From positions 1,798,001 to 1,862,000 of the forward strand of contig JAGPYM010000007.1 in assembly GCA_020736575.1 (NCBI GenBank): DNA of 64,000 bases, written 5' to 3'. The notes under the pieces are model-generated. The model worked only from the letters and a program-made list of their open reading frames with translations. It had not been told where the DNA came from and did not search any database. Shown one piece after another: positions 10,885 to 21,332 of the stretch (positions are counted from its first letter, which is position 1; the number at the start of each line of letters is the position of its first letter). Origin of the DNA: Thelonectria olida. Taxonomy: Eukaryota; Ascomycota; Sordariomycetes; Hypocreales; Nectriaceae. A program made the position numbers and the translations under genes.

Positions 10885-12014
10885 ATGGCACCCCGGAAGC
10901 TCAAGATTGGCGTTGCAGGCCTCGGCCGCATGGGCAAGCGTCATGCCCTTAACTTTTTCCAGTCCGTCCCCCGAGCTGAGCTCGTGGCTGTGTCCTCGCC
11001 AGACCCCGTCGAGAGGCAATGGGCCGAGGAGAACCTCAAGGAGGCCGGTGTGAGTGTCTACGAGAACTACGACGACATGCTTCGACACGAGGGACTTGAG
11101 GCCGTCTGCGTGGCCTCGGCAACGGCCGTCCACGCTTCTCAAGCCATTGCTGGTATCCAAGCCGGGAAGCACGTATTGTGCGAGAAGCCTCTGGCAACCA
11201 CGGCAGAAGTTGTAAGTTGGCCTGCTCCAGTTGCTACCACCAACCGATTTCTCACAACAAGCAATAGTCGCAAACAGTCGTCGACGCCGCCGACAGACGA
11301 CCTGACCTGAAGGTCATGTGTGGCTTCTCAAGACGGTTCGATGAGAGCTACAGAGACGCCCACGCCAAGATGAGTGCCGGTCTCATTGGACGGCCGTCAG
11401 TGTTCCGAAGTCAGACGTGCGACGTCTTGGATCCGTCAGGTTTCTTCGTCGCCTATGCCGAGTTCAGCGGCGGCATCTTTGTCGATTGTTCCATCCACGA
11501 CATCGACTTGGCCCTGTGGTTCTTTGGCGAGGACGGCGAAAGCAAGGTCAAGTCGGTTTCGGCTGTCGGAATCACAGCTGTTGAGCCTGCCCTGAAGCAG
11601 CACAACGACTGTGACAACGCCGTGGGCCTCATCGAGTTTACCGACGGACGAATCGTCCATCTATACTGCTCGCGCATGATGGCCGCGGGTCAGGAGGACT
11701 CGACCGAGATCATCGGCACTGAGGGGAAGCTGAGCGTCAACTTGGTCCCGACATCCAATCTGGTCCGCATCTATCAGCCCGGTGGCATCCGACAAGAGGT
11801 GCCTCAGAACTACTGGGAGCGGTTCAAGAATGCCTTTAAGCAGGAGGCCATCGAGTTTACCGATTGCTGCTTGGATGATGTGCAGGTCCCCGTCAAGCTT
11901 GCTTCTGCTGTTGCTGCGGTGAGAATTGGCGCTGCGCTACAGGAATCGATGATCACGGGCCAGAAGATTTGGTTCAACGGCAGCGGAGAGCAGACGGAAA
12001 AGGCGCGACTGTAA
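10885..12014 (+). CDS. Gfo/Idh/MocA oxidoreductase (inositol 2-dehydrogenase-like)
   Basis: Two exons (10885-11211, 11268-12014; intron GTAAGT...AATAG) give 357 residues. The N-terminal Rossmann fold shows GVAGLGRMGKRHA (GxGxxG, residues about 9-14) and HVLCEKPLATT, whose lysine is the usual catalytic residue. The C-terminal domain has DCSIHDIDLALWFFG, where the H/D pair matches the substrate-binding site of inositol and sugar dehydrogenases. It should oxidise a polyol or sugar with NAD(P)+ in the cytosol; myo- or scyllo-inositol is the best guess from overall resemblance. The regulator just upstream and the two nearby sugar permeases support a sugar/polyol catabolic role. Confidence 0.85.
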
Positions 12015-12578
12015 CGTATTAGAAGGGGGGTAACGAGGACTCAGCTTGGCAGCCAGGTTAGGAGCCAGGTTAAGAGCCAAGCCAGGAGTTGGGTTTATAC
12101 AAAGGCAAGACAACAGGCTTGGGTGCCACAACAATTCTTCCAATAATATCTCCCACACCACCCCTGCAGGGAGTTGGTTGACCTGTTCATTTGATCAGCA
12201 AACTCAGATGGTTGTAAATCCGCGCAACTACGCATTTCTTTGGGGCCGGGATTTCTCAGTGAACGTGCCTTGCTTTGAAGCCGCGTGGAAGAGAGGCAGC
12301 AGTTATAACAGGCTTGTTCGGGTCGTGATCAAAAAGAGGAAGACGTTTAATCAGCATAATAGTACAATAACTAAATTCCGTCAATAAATCTGGGGGCGCA
12401 TTTGTATCTTGTAAGAATAAAGGCCGCCCTTGCTCCCAAGTACCTAGTGAAAGATCCTTTCCATCCACAAATCTCTTTCTTCTTCCACCACACCACCATG
12501 AAAAACGGGTACATAGACCTACATACACCGCCGAAGGTTCCTACACGCAACCAAGTGCGAAAAGTATGTGCCAAGCTA
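12015..12578. other. Gene-free stretch
   Basis: Intergenic region between the convergent dehydrogenase and 2EXR genes, presumably holding both 3' ends. A short direct repeat of AGCCAGGTTA-type sequence occurs at about 12050-12072. Nothing else seen. Confidence 0.5.
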
Positions 12579-13595
12579 TCAGGCAGGATATCTGCATGCC
12601 AGGAGCCTCACGAAAGAAGGTGAATCAGCAGGCAGATGCCCATCCGCTCTCAGGATCCGGGTGATGGCTTCACACTGGTCCCTAAACCGAGCCCACGCTT
12701 GAAGAGGAGTGCTCTCAGGAAGTTGCCAAGGCGAGTCACTAACTAGCAGAACATGAAGGCCTACCTCCACGAATTGGCGGTCCTCCTGGGAAAACACTTT
12801 CGTATCGCCTTCGTATTCAAGCTGCTCCCGGGTCGGCACGTGGTATCTTCGTTGGATTCTGTGGTCGATCAACCAAATCGTGGGAGTAACATGGGCGATT
12901 TTAAGCGCAACCATGTGGCAATATAGGAAGAGTTCCATGCTTCCAATTTCGCACGAGCCCATCGAGGCACGCCATGCAGGAGAATCATACTCGACTGCAA
13001 GGTTCGAAAGCCCTTGGAATTTCTGCGTTGATGGCCCCGTTTGGATAGTAAAGCCCATTGGTACCCAGTCAAGTGTCTCGAAGTTCTGAGGCTGAAATAT
13101 GAAAAGATCTTCTTGCGGTTGAACGGTGATGTAATGGTGCATCGAGTCTTCCCCGAAGAAGGACGTTGTTGCGCTCTCGCCGTAATCCCTCGGTTCGTCA
13201 GACGACTGCCGTCGATCCCGGCGGAAAAGCTCGCTGTGCATCATGTCTCTCGACTCGTGGCAGGCCATCCAAAGACCGCTATCAACCAGGTAGGTGGACA
13301 TGTTGCCGTTGGTCCATGAAGGAGAAGAGATTCGCTCGTCGGCGTCGGCGTCGGCGTCTGTTGCGGCCATCGTCCCCAATCGTGGCTGCGGGTAAGGGGC
13401 TGACATTCGTATATGCTCCCAGCCAGAATGTTGGATCATAGGGAGGTCTGCGGTTCCTTGAGTGTTGTCGTCTGCGAGGAGGTTATACAGGCCGAAGACG
13501 TGAGCTCCAGGGCGGTCTGGTCGTATGGCGAAGTTCCATATCAAAAGCCTCAGCTCCGCTGGGAGGCGAACAAATGGATGGAACGTCTCAGGCAT
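12579..13595 (-). CDS. 2EXR domain protein
   Basis: A single exon of 338 residues from ATG 13595. The start was chosen because the family motif begins right after it (ETFHPFVRLPAELRLLIWNF); the frame is open further upstream to 13826, but that part has no family character. The N-terminal motif FxxFxxLPxELRxxIW followed by RPDRPGAHVF is the 2EXR domain, named for its EXR motifs and widespread in filamentous ascomycetes without a known biochemical function. The protein carries a short Asp-Ala repeat (DADADADE) encoded by a GTCGGC microsatellite near 13343-13362. Role unknown; it sits beside the 5-kb gene-poor stretch. Confidence 0.75.
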   Translation of the reverse strand: MPETFHPFVRLPAELRLLIWNFAIRPDRPGAHVFGLYNLLADDNTQGTADLPMIQHSGWEHIRMSAPYPQPRLGTMAATDADADADERISSPSWTNGNMSTYLVDSGLWMACHESRDMMHSELFRRDRRQSSDEPRDYGESATTSFFGEDSMHHYITVQPQEDLFIFQPQNFETLDWVPMGFTIQTGPSTQKFQGLSNLAVEYDSPAWRASMGSCEIGSMELFLYCHMVALKIAHVTPTIWLIDHRIQRRYHVPTREQLEYEGDTKVFSQEDRQFVEVGLHVLLVSDSPWQLPESTPLQAWARFRDQCEAITRILRADGHLPADSPSFVRLLACRYPA

Positions 13596-14175
13596 GGTGA
13601 CTATGATGAGCATCAATATAATTGAGAGACGGGGTTTTGCAAAATTGAAGGGACGAGAGAAGGCTTTTATGATTTTCCCGAGTTGAGTTTGACAAGAAAA
13701 CTCAAGATGGGTGGTATCACTGGCAAAACCATACCATGCGCTATGAGAAGAAAAATCTTGATTAAAGTATGCGTAGTTCCATGAAGATTGAATTAGAATT
13801 TGATTCTCAATATACACATGCGACACCTAAATTTTTCCAAAAGTTGACGCAGAAGTTGTTGGTTCCTCCATTTATCGACATAGAAACGAACCTCCATTAG
13901 TACTGTCGAGTCTCAACCTGAGCCTCTCAAGTTTAACGCATCCCTCTTTATGATAACTCATTATTAAAAATAAATTTCAAAAACTTGATAATATCCCCCA
14001 TCATGCCGAGGATAATAACGGATTACATCGCCAGTCCTGGATTGAGAGTGTATCATCATTCACGGTTACGCAACAAAAAGGTTTGGCCCCGAACCGGGTA
14101 TATTTTTCAAGATTCTTGAACATTATTTCAAACTCCCTTTCTATTGCAAGCAAATTATTCCGCGACTCTCAGTTC

Positions 14176-14364
14176 CTAAATCATCCCCGCGCCACGGCGT
14201 TGCTGAGAGACTATTCCAGCATCCTGCGACAGCTTCGTAACCTCTTCCTCTTTTCTACGTCTCTCAACAGCGTCCTGTCGGCGGTTTTGAGACTCCTTTC
14301 CCCGTTGGGCTAGGAAATCCGCGACTCTAATGTCCAGAATCTTACCTCCCTTGATCTCAGACAT
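14176..14364 (-). CDS. Small charged ORF, doubtful
   Basis: A 62-codon minus-strand frame from ATG 14364, rich in Lys, Arg and Glu (DAVERRRKEEEVTKL), perhaps a short coiled coil. A GTAAGA donor-like site lies after the first few codons, so this could be one exon of a spliced gene. No family recognised and no neighbour support. It may be chance. Confidence 0.2.
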   Translation of the reverse strand: MSEIKGGKILDIRVADFLAQRGKESQNRRQDAVERRRKEEEVTKLSQDAGIVSQQRRGAGMI

Positions 14365-17091
14365 GATGGTATTGATTCCCAAAGATCTTGGCGAGGGTCG
14401 AATTACCGGGTGTTAAGGTATAGAAGCGAGAAGATGAATGCAACAATCGCAGTTATTGCGCTGATGATAGAAGTGAAGAATAAGAGGGCATATTTATTCT
14501 CTCAGTTCAACATAGCTCATTCATGGGCGGCATGTTCCGCAACTTGATGAAGAACAGTATGGATAGTCTGTTGTTCGCCGGGCAAGGGGAAGCATTGTCT
14601 GGGACAAGACTACACTAGAGCTTGAAACTAGATGTTCAGAGAACAGAACTATTAGTCTTTCTGAAACTTTCTATCGTCCAAGACAAGGTGTCAATAAATT
14701 GCACGCTGGCGTTGTGTCGCATGTTCTTGTTCTACGCACTATTCCTTCTAGTATAGGGACTAGGTAATGTCCAACCTCAAGTAAATTAGTCTCTCGTGAT
14801 GCCTAAAATGTGGGAGTTTGACAAACACGAAAAGCCAGGTCTAGAAGGATCTCTGTCTAAGTAAGGTATGTTGGACTTGAGGCAAAGTCATGATCACGAC
14901 GACACGGCCTTGCCAAGTGCTATGAGAGGGCGCAAGAGTAACTCACACCTTCAACTGTGAATCAACGCTCATGACCTGCATATTGACAGTATACGCACTA
15001 GTGCTAGTATTCTCGTTCAGCTCCAACACATGGTTTAAAATCGTCAGTCAACGGATCAAACCCGCGAATAATGTTGTGTCGCCTCCACACAGGCAGCGGA
15101 AGAATTCCGAAACGACGGATTACAAATAACTTGGGTATTCCAGAAAATTAACAAACTCAAAAAGATTGCCATGATACATTTTCCCATCCCTAACTCTAAT
15201 TCATGTCTTGTTCTCTGACTCCAGCCTTACTTTTGCTTCAATACCTAGTCGAAACTTGAAAACCCTCGTGTCTGTAGGGTAAGCGCGGCTATCCAGACGA
15301 AGCGCGGCTCGCGATTTTACGATACAATTCACTCAATCTGCCAATCATTCTCGAACGAGCAATATTCCACTTGAGGGAACATATAGGGAATACAATAATT
15401 AATTCTCGTGTCAGGTGATTGCCACGAGTCTCACGTTCTCCTCACAGAGAGACGGCCCGGCTCGTCGGCGAGAACTGGTTACGGTGGGTTGGGGCGTTGG
15501 GTGACTGCCCCCGTCTCGTGGGGGCATCAAAGTAAGGTTATTTACTGCTTGCCATGTTGTAATGCATCTTGATCGGTTGTTTTGACCAGTATAGGCAAGA
15601 AGTGGGCATTTGTAAGACAATTAGGTTTGTGTGCGGTTATTAACTCTGTGGTGAACACCATGCTATCACGGTGTGATCCAACTCTGCGGCAACTATGCGA
15701 TCAACTTTACGAAGGGAAATAAGTAGGACGATGACAGTCAGTTTGATTTTCAGACATAGAGTCTTGGAGAAAACGACATTTTCCATTCGTCCATGTGTTC
15801 AATCATGCAAGCAAATTGAGATCCCCCCATGCACTTCTCCACGACCCTAACAAAGGGCGCATGTCAGCTCTTTGACGATCAGCAACTCGTGCAGCAGCTC
15901 GAGTTTCAAACGGCCGATTCATCCGTCTTCCTAGTGGATTAGTGAGCTTATGCCCAACGTCTCAATGCCGGTCGATGCCGGTTCCAATTTCCAAACTAGC
16001 TCCCGCTGTAAGTGCTTGCGTCCGTCCGCGAACAGGCAACCCAGCATCAGTCAAAGTGAAATGATGTGTAGGCGCCCTATGAGATACGACGTCGGTTTTC
16101 CTATTTGTGTTTTTTTCTCCTCTTCTTATCAAAACTCCTCGCATGAACGCGCCGCTATGAGGCCCGCACGCGATGGAGAGCATCATCGTAAGTTTTGTTC
16201 GATGGGAGGCCACCTCGACCCGCTCCAGCGGCCCCACGAAGGTCCCCAGGGCCCAAGCAGAGGAACGCCCGCAAGATGAACGGCCTCCTTCTGGAAGACT
16301 GCAAGAGAACGATCGAGTTGGCCGTGGCGCCATTAACAGCGGCTCGCGTCCTTGGCAAGGATGGGGGGCCTGGGTGCGGTGACATAGGAACTGGCCTACG
16401 CCGTCCGGCAGAAGGCAGACACTGCGCAAACTGCCCCTGCATTCCATCATCTCGAAAGGCATTTACACGCGGAAAAGGATTCGCCGCTCTTCACCTCTTC
16501 CCAAGACGTCGGCTCATAATTCTATTCAGTGGACTTCCTGGAGTCGTCTGAGATTTCTCTCCATGCGATCGGGCGGAGGGAAGCTGGGGAACAATTATTC
16601 TCAAGTAATTCTCCGCCTTTATTAGGTAATGTGTACGGTGTTTTCATTACTCAAAAGCCCGGAGGTGAATGGCGTCTTGCACTGCGTCGCCACTTTTAAT
16701 GAGGAGACAGAGGAGGAGTCTGAGGAGACGAGACTGGACACCTCGAGAGGGGCCAGTTCGCCGGTTTTGGCCCGATTAGCTCCGGCGTAACCCGTAGGAC
16801 AGGACATGATTTGATTGCAGTCTTTTGCCGTCGAGGGGAGGGCGTCAGTTGGGTTCGGCTCGCGGCTGAGGCTAGCCACCAGAACGACTCACTAGGGGAT
16901 CGGCAGATGAGACCCGAACGGCTGGATCGGTATTGCCTACAGGTCTGCATGCAGAATCAATCAAATCGGCCAGCCTGAGCTATGCCTACTCGAGTGCCGT
17001 ATCTTGGCTGCCATCATGTCCCGTCCAACGTCCCGAAGATAACGGTGGATCGATCGAGAGAAGCGCAGCCACCCGGGATCAGCCCCAACCT

Positions 17092-17113
17092 TGGCACCCT
17101 TGGCACCCTTGGC
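17092..17113. repeat. Short tandem repeat (CTTGGCACCC)
   Basis: Two and a fraction copies of a 10-bp unit in the gene-poor region upstream of the permease. Probably a simple-sequence feature. Confidence 0.6.
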
Positions 17114-18673
17114 GACTTGGCAGATGATATATCAAAGCAATCTCAAGGGTTTTATCGCAGGAACTCGTTTTCCTCCGCCCTCTCCAGCTTTCTTCATTAT
17201 CCATCAAGTAAGAGAAACTGCACGCCCGCCAACCAAAAGGCCTCGCTCGCCACGACCGTAATGTGGGCGCCTCGGTTCGCCCGGGGTGAGAGTCAGGCCC
17301 CGATATTTTACTGGAGCTTACCGGCTAAGTCGGATGTTGGCATACGGGGTGAGAGAGTGCAAAGGGTCGTCCAGACAGTCACGGGCCACGTCTCGACACA
17401 TGGAACTAGTTGAAATCCCTTGACGAGGGAACATGGGACGTTCAGACCGCGTAAATTAAGCTGTCTCCATGCTCCGCTGTCGCCACGTTTGGCCTCCCTG
17501 TCCCACGAGTCTTCCCACGGGGAAAACCCCAGTGGAGGTGGCGACGCGGTTGGGACGAGATAGCATCCCGCGAGTCCCTGATGAGCTGTCAGACTGGACC
17601 TGGAGCTGATTCCGCGGGCTATGAGGTATTTAGTTGGGCGCCATGGCACCAGCAGGTCTCATGATGTTGGGAGCATGTGTGGATGCCTTCACCTGGGATC
17701 ATCACCGTGGTAAGTCGGTGGCTCCGATGACCAGTTGGCCCTCGTATCACCACGATGCCGTGAATTGTAGGAGACGAGCAAACGAGACGTCCTTGACTTG
17801 ACAATGCATGCACATTCCGGTCAAACTTCAGCAGCTCAAGTGTCGACCGACGTTGAAATGCCAAGAAGGCCAAGAAGCTAAGGCACTGGCACTTCCGTCG
17901 AGGCAAAGAGCCGCATCCGCCATCACCCAGAATCCCATCAAGCGCGGTTTCAATATCCCACCCTCAGCCCCGAAACAACACGGCGAGGGCTGCTCTGACG
18001 CCAACCTCTATTCGCTTTAGGCACACAGAAATGGCCAGACAAAAGACGAGCTGAAGCCTTCTCTGCAGACTTCTGGAAGGGCCAAAAAAGCAACGCAAAC
18101 CGACCGGTCTGCACGGGGTTTCTGAACAACGGATCCGATAAGTACGATGCCGCAAATTTGTGGGCTCGCAGGAGCCGTTCTAGAACAGATTGAGCCGTTT
18201 CGAACAGGGGCAGGGGGAGGAGGCGAGAAGACGACGTCAAGTCTTGTGGAGAATGGCTTGGGAACTTGAACGTGTGGTGGAACCAGCGCCCCTCCTTGCC
18301 TCCCCCCTGTGAGCCTCAAAGCGCCACTCGAAGCGTCATGTTGGAAAGGCGACGAGTCCTTACGCAAACGGATTGTGAGCATTTTCGATAACGGGCCGGG
18401 AAGCTGGGCGGGGTCCCCGGACTCTTGCCGGTCTGCTTCCGGTCCGATTGTGTGTGAGACTGCTACTACTACTACTCACTCCAAGTGGTCCATTACTCCA
18501 CGGTGCATTGCTCCATAGTTAGTAAGGTCCTGTCTATCACCGAGCTAGGGTGAAGAGTTTGTTCTTAAAGAGTCGCGTTCCCAGGCCCAGCTTGCTCTCA
18601 GCTTCTAGTCCAACACCCTCTCTCCTTTGACTTGTCCTCCTCCTCGTCATCCGCTCTCTTCCCAACAGTCAGA

Positions 18674-20317
18674 ATGGAAGACATCGAACCCCACATGAAG
18701 GGGACTGCCCCCAACGATGACGCCGCCGTCCTCCAGCAGATGGGCCACAAGCAGGAGCTGCAGCGAAACTTTGGCAAGCTCTCCATGCTGGGCCTCGCCT
18801 TTGCCATCCTCAACACCTGGACCGCCTTCTCCACCTCGATCAACCTCGCTCTTCCTTCCGGCGGTCCCAGTGCCATCATCTGGGGCTTGATGTTTGCTGG
18901 CATTTGCAATCTCGCCCTTGCCGCCTCTCTTGCCGAGTTCCTGTCCGCCTATCCCACCGCCGGTGGCCAATATCATTGGGCTGCTATTGTCAGCTGGCCG
19001 CGATGGTCCCGAGGAATTAGCTATGTCACCGGTTGGATCAACGTCGCCGGATGGGTTGCCTTGACTGCTACTGCTCCTCTCCTGGGCAGCACCATCATTG
19101 TCGACACTATTGCCTTTATGAACCCCAGCTACGAGTCCAAGACGTGGCACCAGTTCCTCATTTACGTCGGTTTCACTCTCATCGCCCTCGTTCTCAACAC
19201 CTTTGCTACTCGCATCCTCCCTCTTTTCAACAAGGCCGCCTTTATCTGGAGCATGGCCGGTTTCGTCATCATTTCCATTACTGTTCTCGCGTGTGCCTCG
19301 CCCAACTACCAATCTGGCGAGTTCGTTTACGGCAAATTCATCAACGAAGTCGGATGGCCCGATGGCATGGCTTGGATGCTCGGTCTGTTGCAGGGAGCAT
19401 TTGCCTTGACTGGTTCGTCTCCCTTGTGATATCTTGCAGGATAGAGTCGCTAACTCCCCTACCTAGGTTTCGATGCCACCGCCCACATGATTGAGGAAAT
19501 CCCCAACGCCCGCGAGGAAGGCCCCAAGATCATGATCTACTGCATCCTCATTGGTATGGTCTCTGGTTTCATCTTCCTCAGCTGCCTTCTCTTTGTCCTC
19601 AAGGACGTCAACGCTGTCCTCGAGTCCGGCGCCGGTCCTCTCCTCCAGATCTTCTTCGACGCCACCAACAACAAGGCCGGCAGTGTCTGCCTCGTCATGT
19701 TCCCCCTGATGTGCATGGTCTTCACTGTTACAGCCATCATGACCACCAGCGCCCGTATGACCTACGCTTTCGCCCGAGACCGCGGTCTTCCCTTCAGCCA
19801 CGTCTTCGCCACTGTTCACCCTACCCTGGACGTGCCCGTCAACGCTCTCATCTGGACTTCTGTCTGGGTCATCATCTTCGGTCTCATTTTGCTCGGATCC
19901 AGCAGCACTTTCAACGCCATTACCGCCGCTTCCGTCGTTGCTCTCGGTGTCACGTACGCCATCCCCCCTGCCATCAACTGCCTCCGAGGAGGCAACATGC
20001 TTCCCGAGTCCCGCATGTTCAAGCTCAGCACTCCCATGCGCTGGCTGTGCAACCTTGTCGGAATTGCCTGGTCCGTCCTGACCACGGTGCTGTTCGTGTT
20101 CCCTCCCGAGCTCCCAGTCACTTCCTCCAACATGAACTACTGCATTGCTGCCTTTGGAGTCATCCTCCTGATCGCAGCTGGCACCTGGGTCTTCGATGGA
20201 CGCAAGAACTACAAAGGACCCCGCCTCGAGGTCTGCGACATTGACGGCGTGGAACGAGAGTATCCTGGAGAGACTAGTTCCAGCCCTGAAGAGGAAAGCA
20301 AGGCTGCCACGAAGTAA
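18674..20317 (+). CDS. APC-family permease (choline/GABA type)
   Basis: Two exons (18674-19412, 19467-20317) give 529 residues with about 12 membrane helices. The stretch FGKLSMLGLAFAILNTWTAF, followed by SINLALPSGGPSAIIWG, is characteristic of the amino acid/choline transporter branch of fungal APC permeases (choline carriers and GABA permeases). PTAGGQYHWAAI in helix 3 and FDATAHMIEEIPNA after helix 6 also match. It should import choline, GABA or another amine at the plasma membrane. ATG 18674 (MEDIEPHMKG) gives the usual short cytosolic tail. It is isolated after a long 5' region. Substrate not determinable. Confidence 0.9.
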
Positions 20318-20507
20318 ATAATAGCCTTAGACTCTTAGACTGTTGTAATCTTCTTGTATACTAGTTAGGTAGACTTTCAGCATTTATTAAGCGAGACTGA
20401 ATAGATGAAGCTTGAAGCTATATAATAATTATTTCCCTACTACGCGCGCCCTTGAAGAAGCATCTGATCGGTCGGATCATCGTGACCAGGAACGACAACA
20501 AACATCT

Positions 20508-21005
20508 TCAGAGTCCAAAAGTATTCATCAGAAAAAGCCCAATTTGCGCCAAAAGTGTCATCCTGTGGTAGATGCGCTCCATTCTCAGTTCCGCGATGAA
20601 CCACTCCCCATTCACCTCTCGCCACGTCCCGTGGTAGTATCCTCCCCCTCTGACCTCGACCAAGTTGAAAGGGGTCGGGACCACGGTCTGGTCCTCGAGT
20701 GCGAAGATGGCCATTACTTCGTTGGGTGCTGTCTGCTCAAAGTCTCCTGGCCCGATCATGTGCAGAATCTGTTTTCCCTCGAGGCCGATCCTCAGAGTAT
20801 TGACAAGGTCCTTGGTCTTGGAGAAGGCGTAGACAGCCTTGCCCACGCGTATTTCTTTGCCACTGGGGTCGATGTAGACAAATCGCGCGTCGGGTAACGC
20901 GACCTCTTTCTCAAGCTTATCCCACTGTTTGGTATCGACGTAGCGAGTGTAGCGGACCATCTTCTGTGTGATGGCCTGTGCCACTTCGACCGACACTGGT
21001 GACAT
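20508..21005 (-). CDS. SnoaL-like (NTF2 fold) protein
   Basis: A single exon of 165 residues from ATG 21005. The length and pattern, with an N-terminal helix MVRYTRYVDTKQWDKLE, then FVYIDPSGKEI and a late YYHGTWREVNGEWFIAELRMERI, fit the SnoaL-like cone fold. Members act as small cyclases, hydratases, isomerases or non-catalytic accessory proteins in catabolic and secondary metabolism. It lies 327 bp from the end of the Zn2Cys6 gene on the same strand, and near two dehydrogenases. A shared pathway is plausible but unproven. Confidence 0.75.
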   Translation of the reverse strand: MSPVSVEVAQAITQKMVRYTRYVDTKQWDKLEKEVALPDARFVYIDPSGKEIRVGKAVYAFSKTKDLVNTLRIGLEGKQILHMIGPGDFEQTAPNEVMAIFALEDQTVVPTPFNLVEVRGGGYYHGTWREVNGEWFIAELRMERIYHRMTLLAQIGLFLMNTFGL

Positions 21006-21332
21006 TGCGAATTAAGATGAGGCGGCACCGGTAACAGGTTGAGAGTTGAATGTGAGCCAGGAGGAGTCTTTGCCGACTTGTATTGTTGACGAAAGGTCGC
21101 GCTGCTTCTTGTCGCATGGTCTCTATGTAATATGCTGTGACAGGGGACGATGCTCTAAGCTCGCTTATGTCTAGGGCTTACAGCTGCTTACTCTCTTCTT
21201 GGCGATGATGCAGCACGCTCTCGCCGTCTCACAACATAGTGAACCCGAACACGCATCATTGGATAAAGATTACGACTGTCGAAGATAGCTTCATACTATG
21301 CAGAGTTTAATACACTTTGAGTTCATTACATC
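21006..21332. other. Intergenic spacer
   Basis: Short spacer holding the SnoaL-like promoter and the regulator 3' end. No specific element recognised. Confidence 0.5.

Larger units (their letters stand above)
13827..18673. other. Long gene-poor stretch (about 4.8 kb)
   Basis: 13.83-15.9 kb is AT-rich with only short ORFs. 15.9-18.67 kb is of ordinary composition, with overlapping short ORFs in all frames and none resembling a known protein. It may include a long promoter or noncoding transcript of the choline/GABA-type permease, or decayed repeat DNA. I see no terminal repeats, transposase or reverse transcriptase. Small items are a perfect hairpin-like GC element near 15508-15528 and a short tandem repeat near 17092-17113. 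Confidence 0.5.

Noticed and set aside
13596..13826. N-terminal extension of the 2EXR protein
   Set aside because: Open frame, but the 2EXR motif begins just after ATG 13595 and the extension looks like noncoding AT-rich DNA.
16155..16442. 95-codon minus-strand frame in the gene-poor region
   Set aside because: Arg/Pro/Ser-rich composition typical of chance frames; overlapping frames on both strands are just as long.
18647..19312. 221-codon minus-strand frame
   Set aside because: Shadow of exon 1 of the APC permease; low-complexity Gly/Asp/Glu composition and no family motif.
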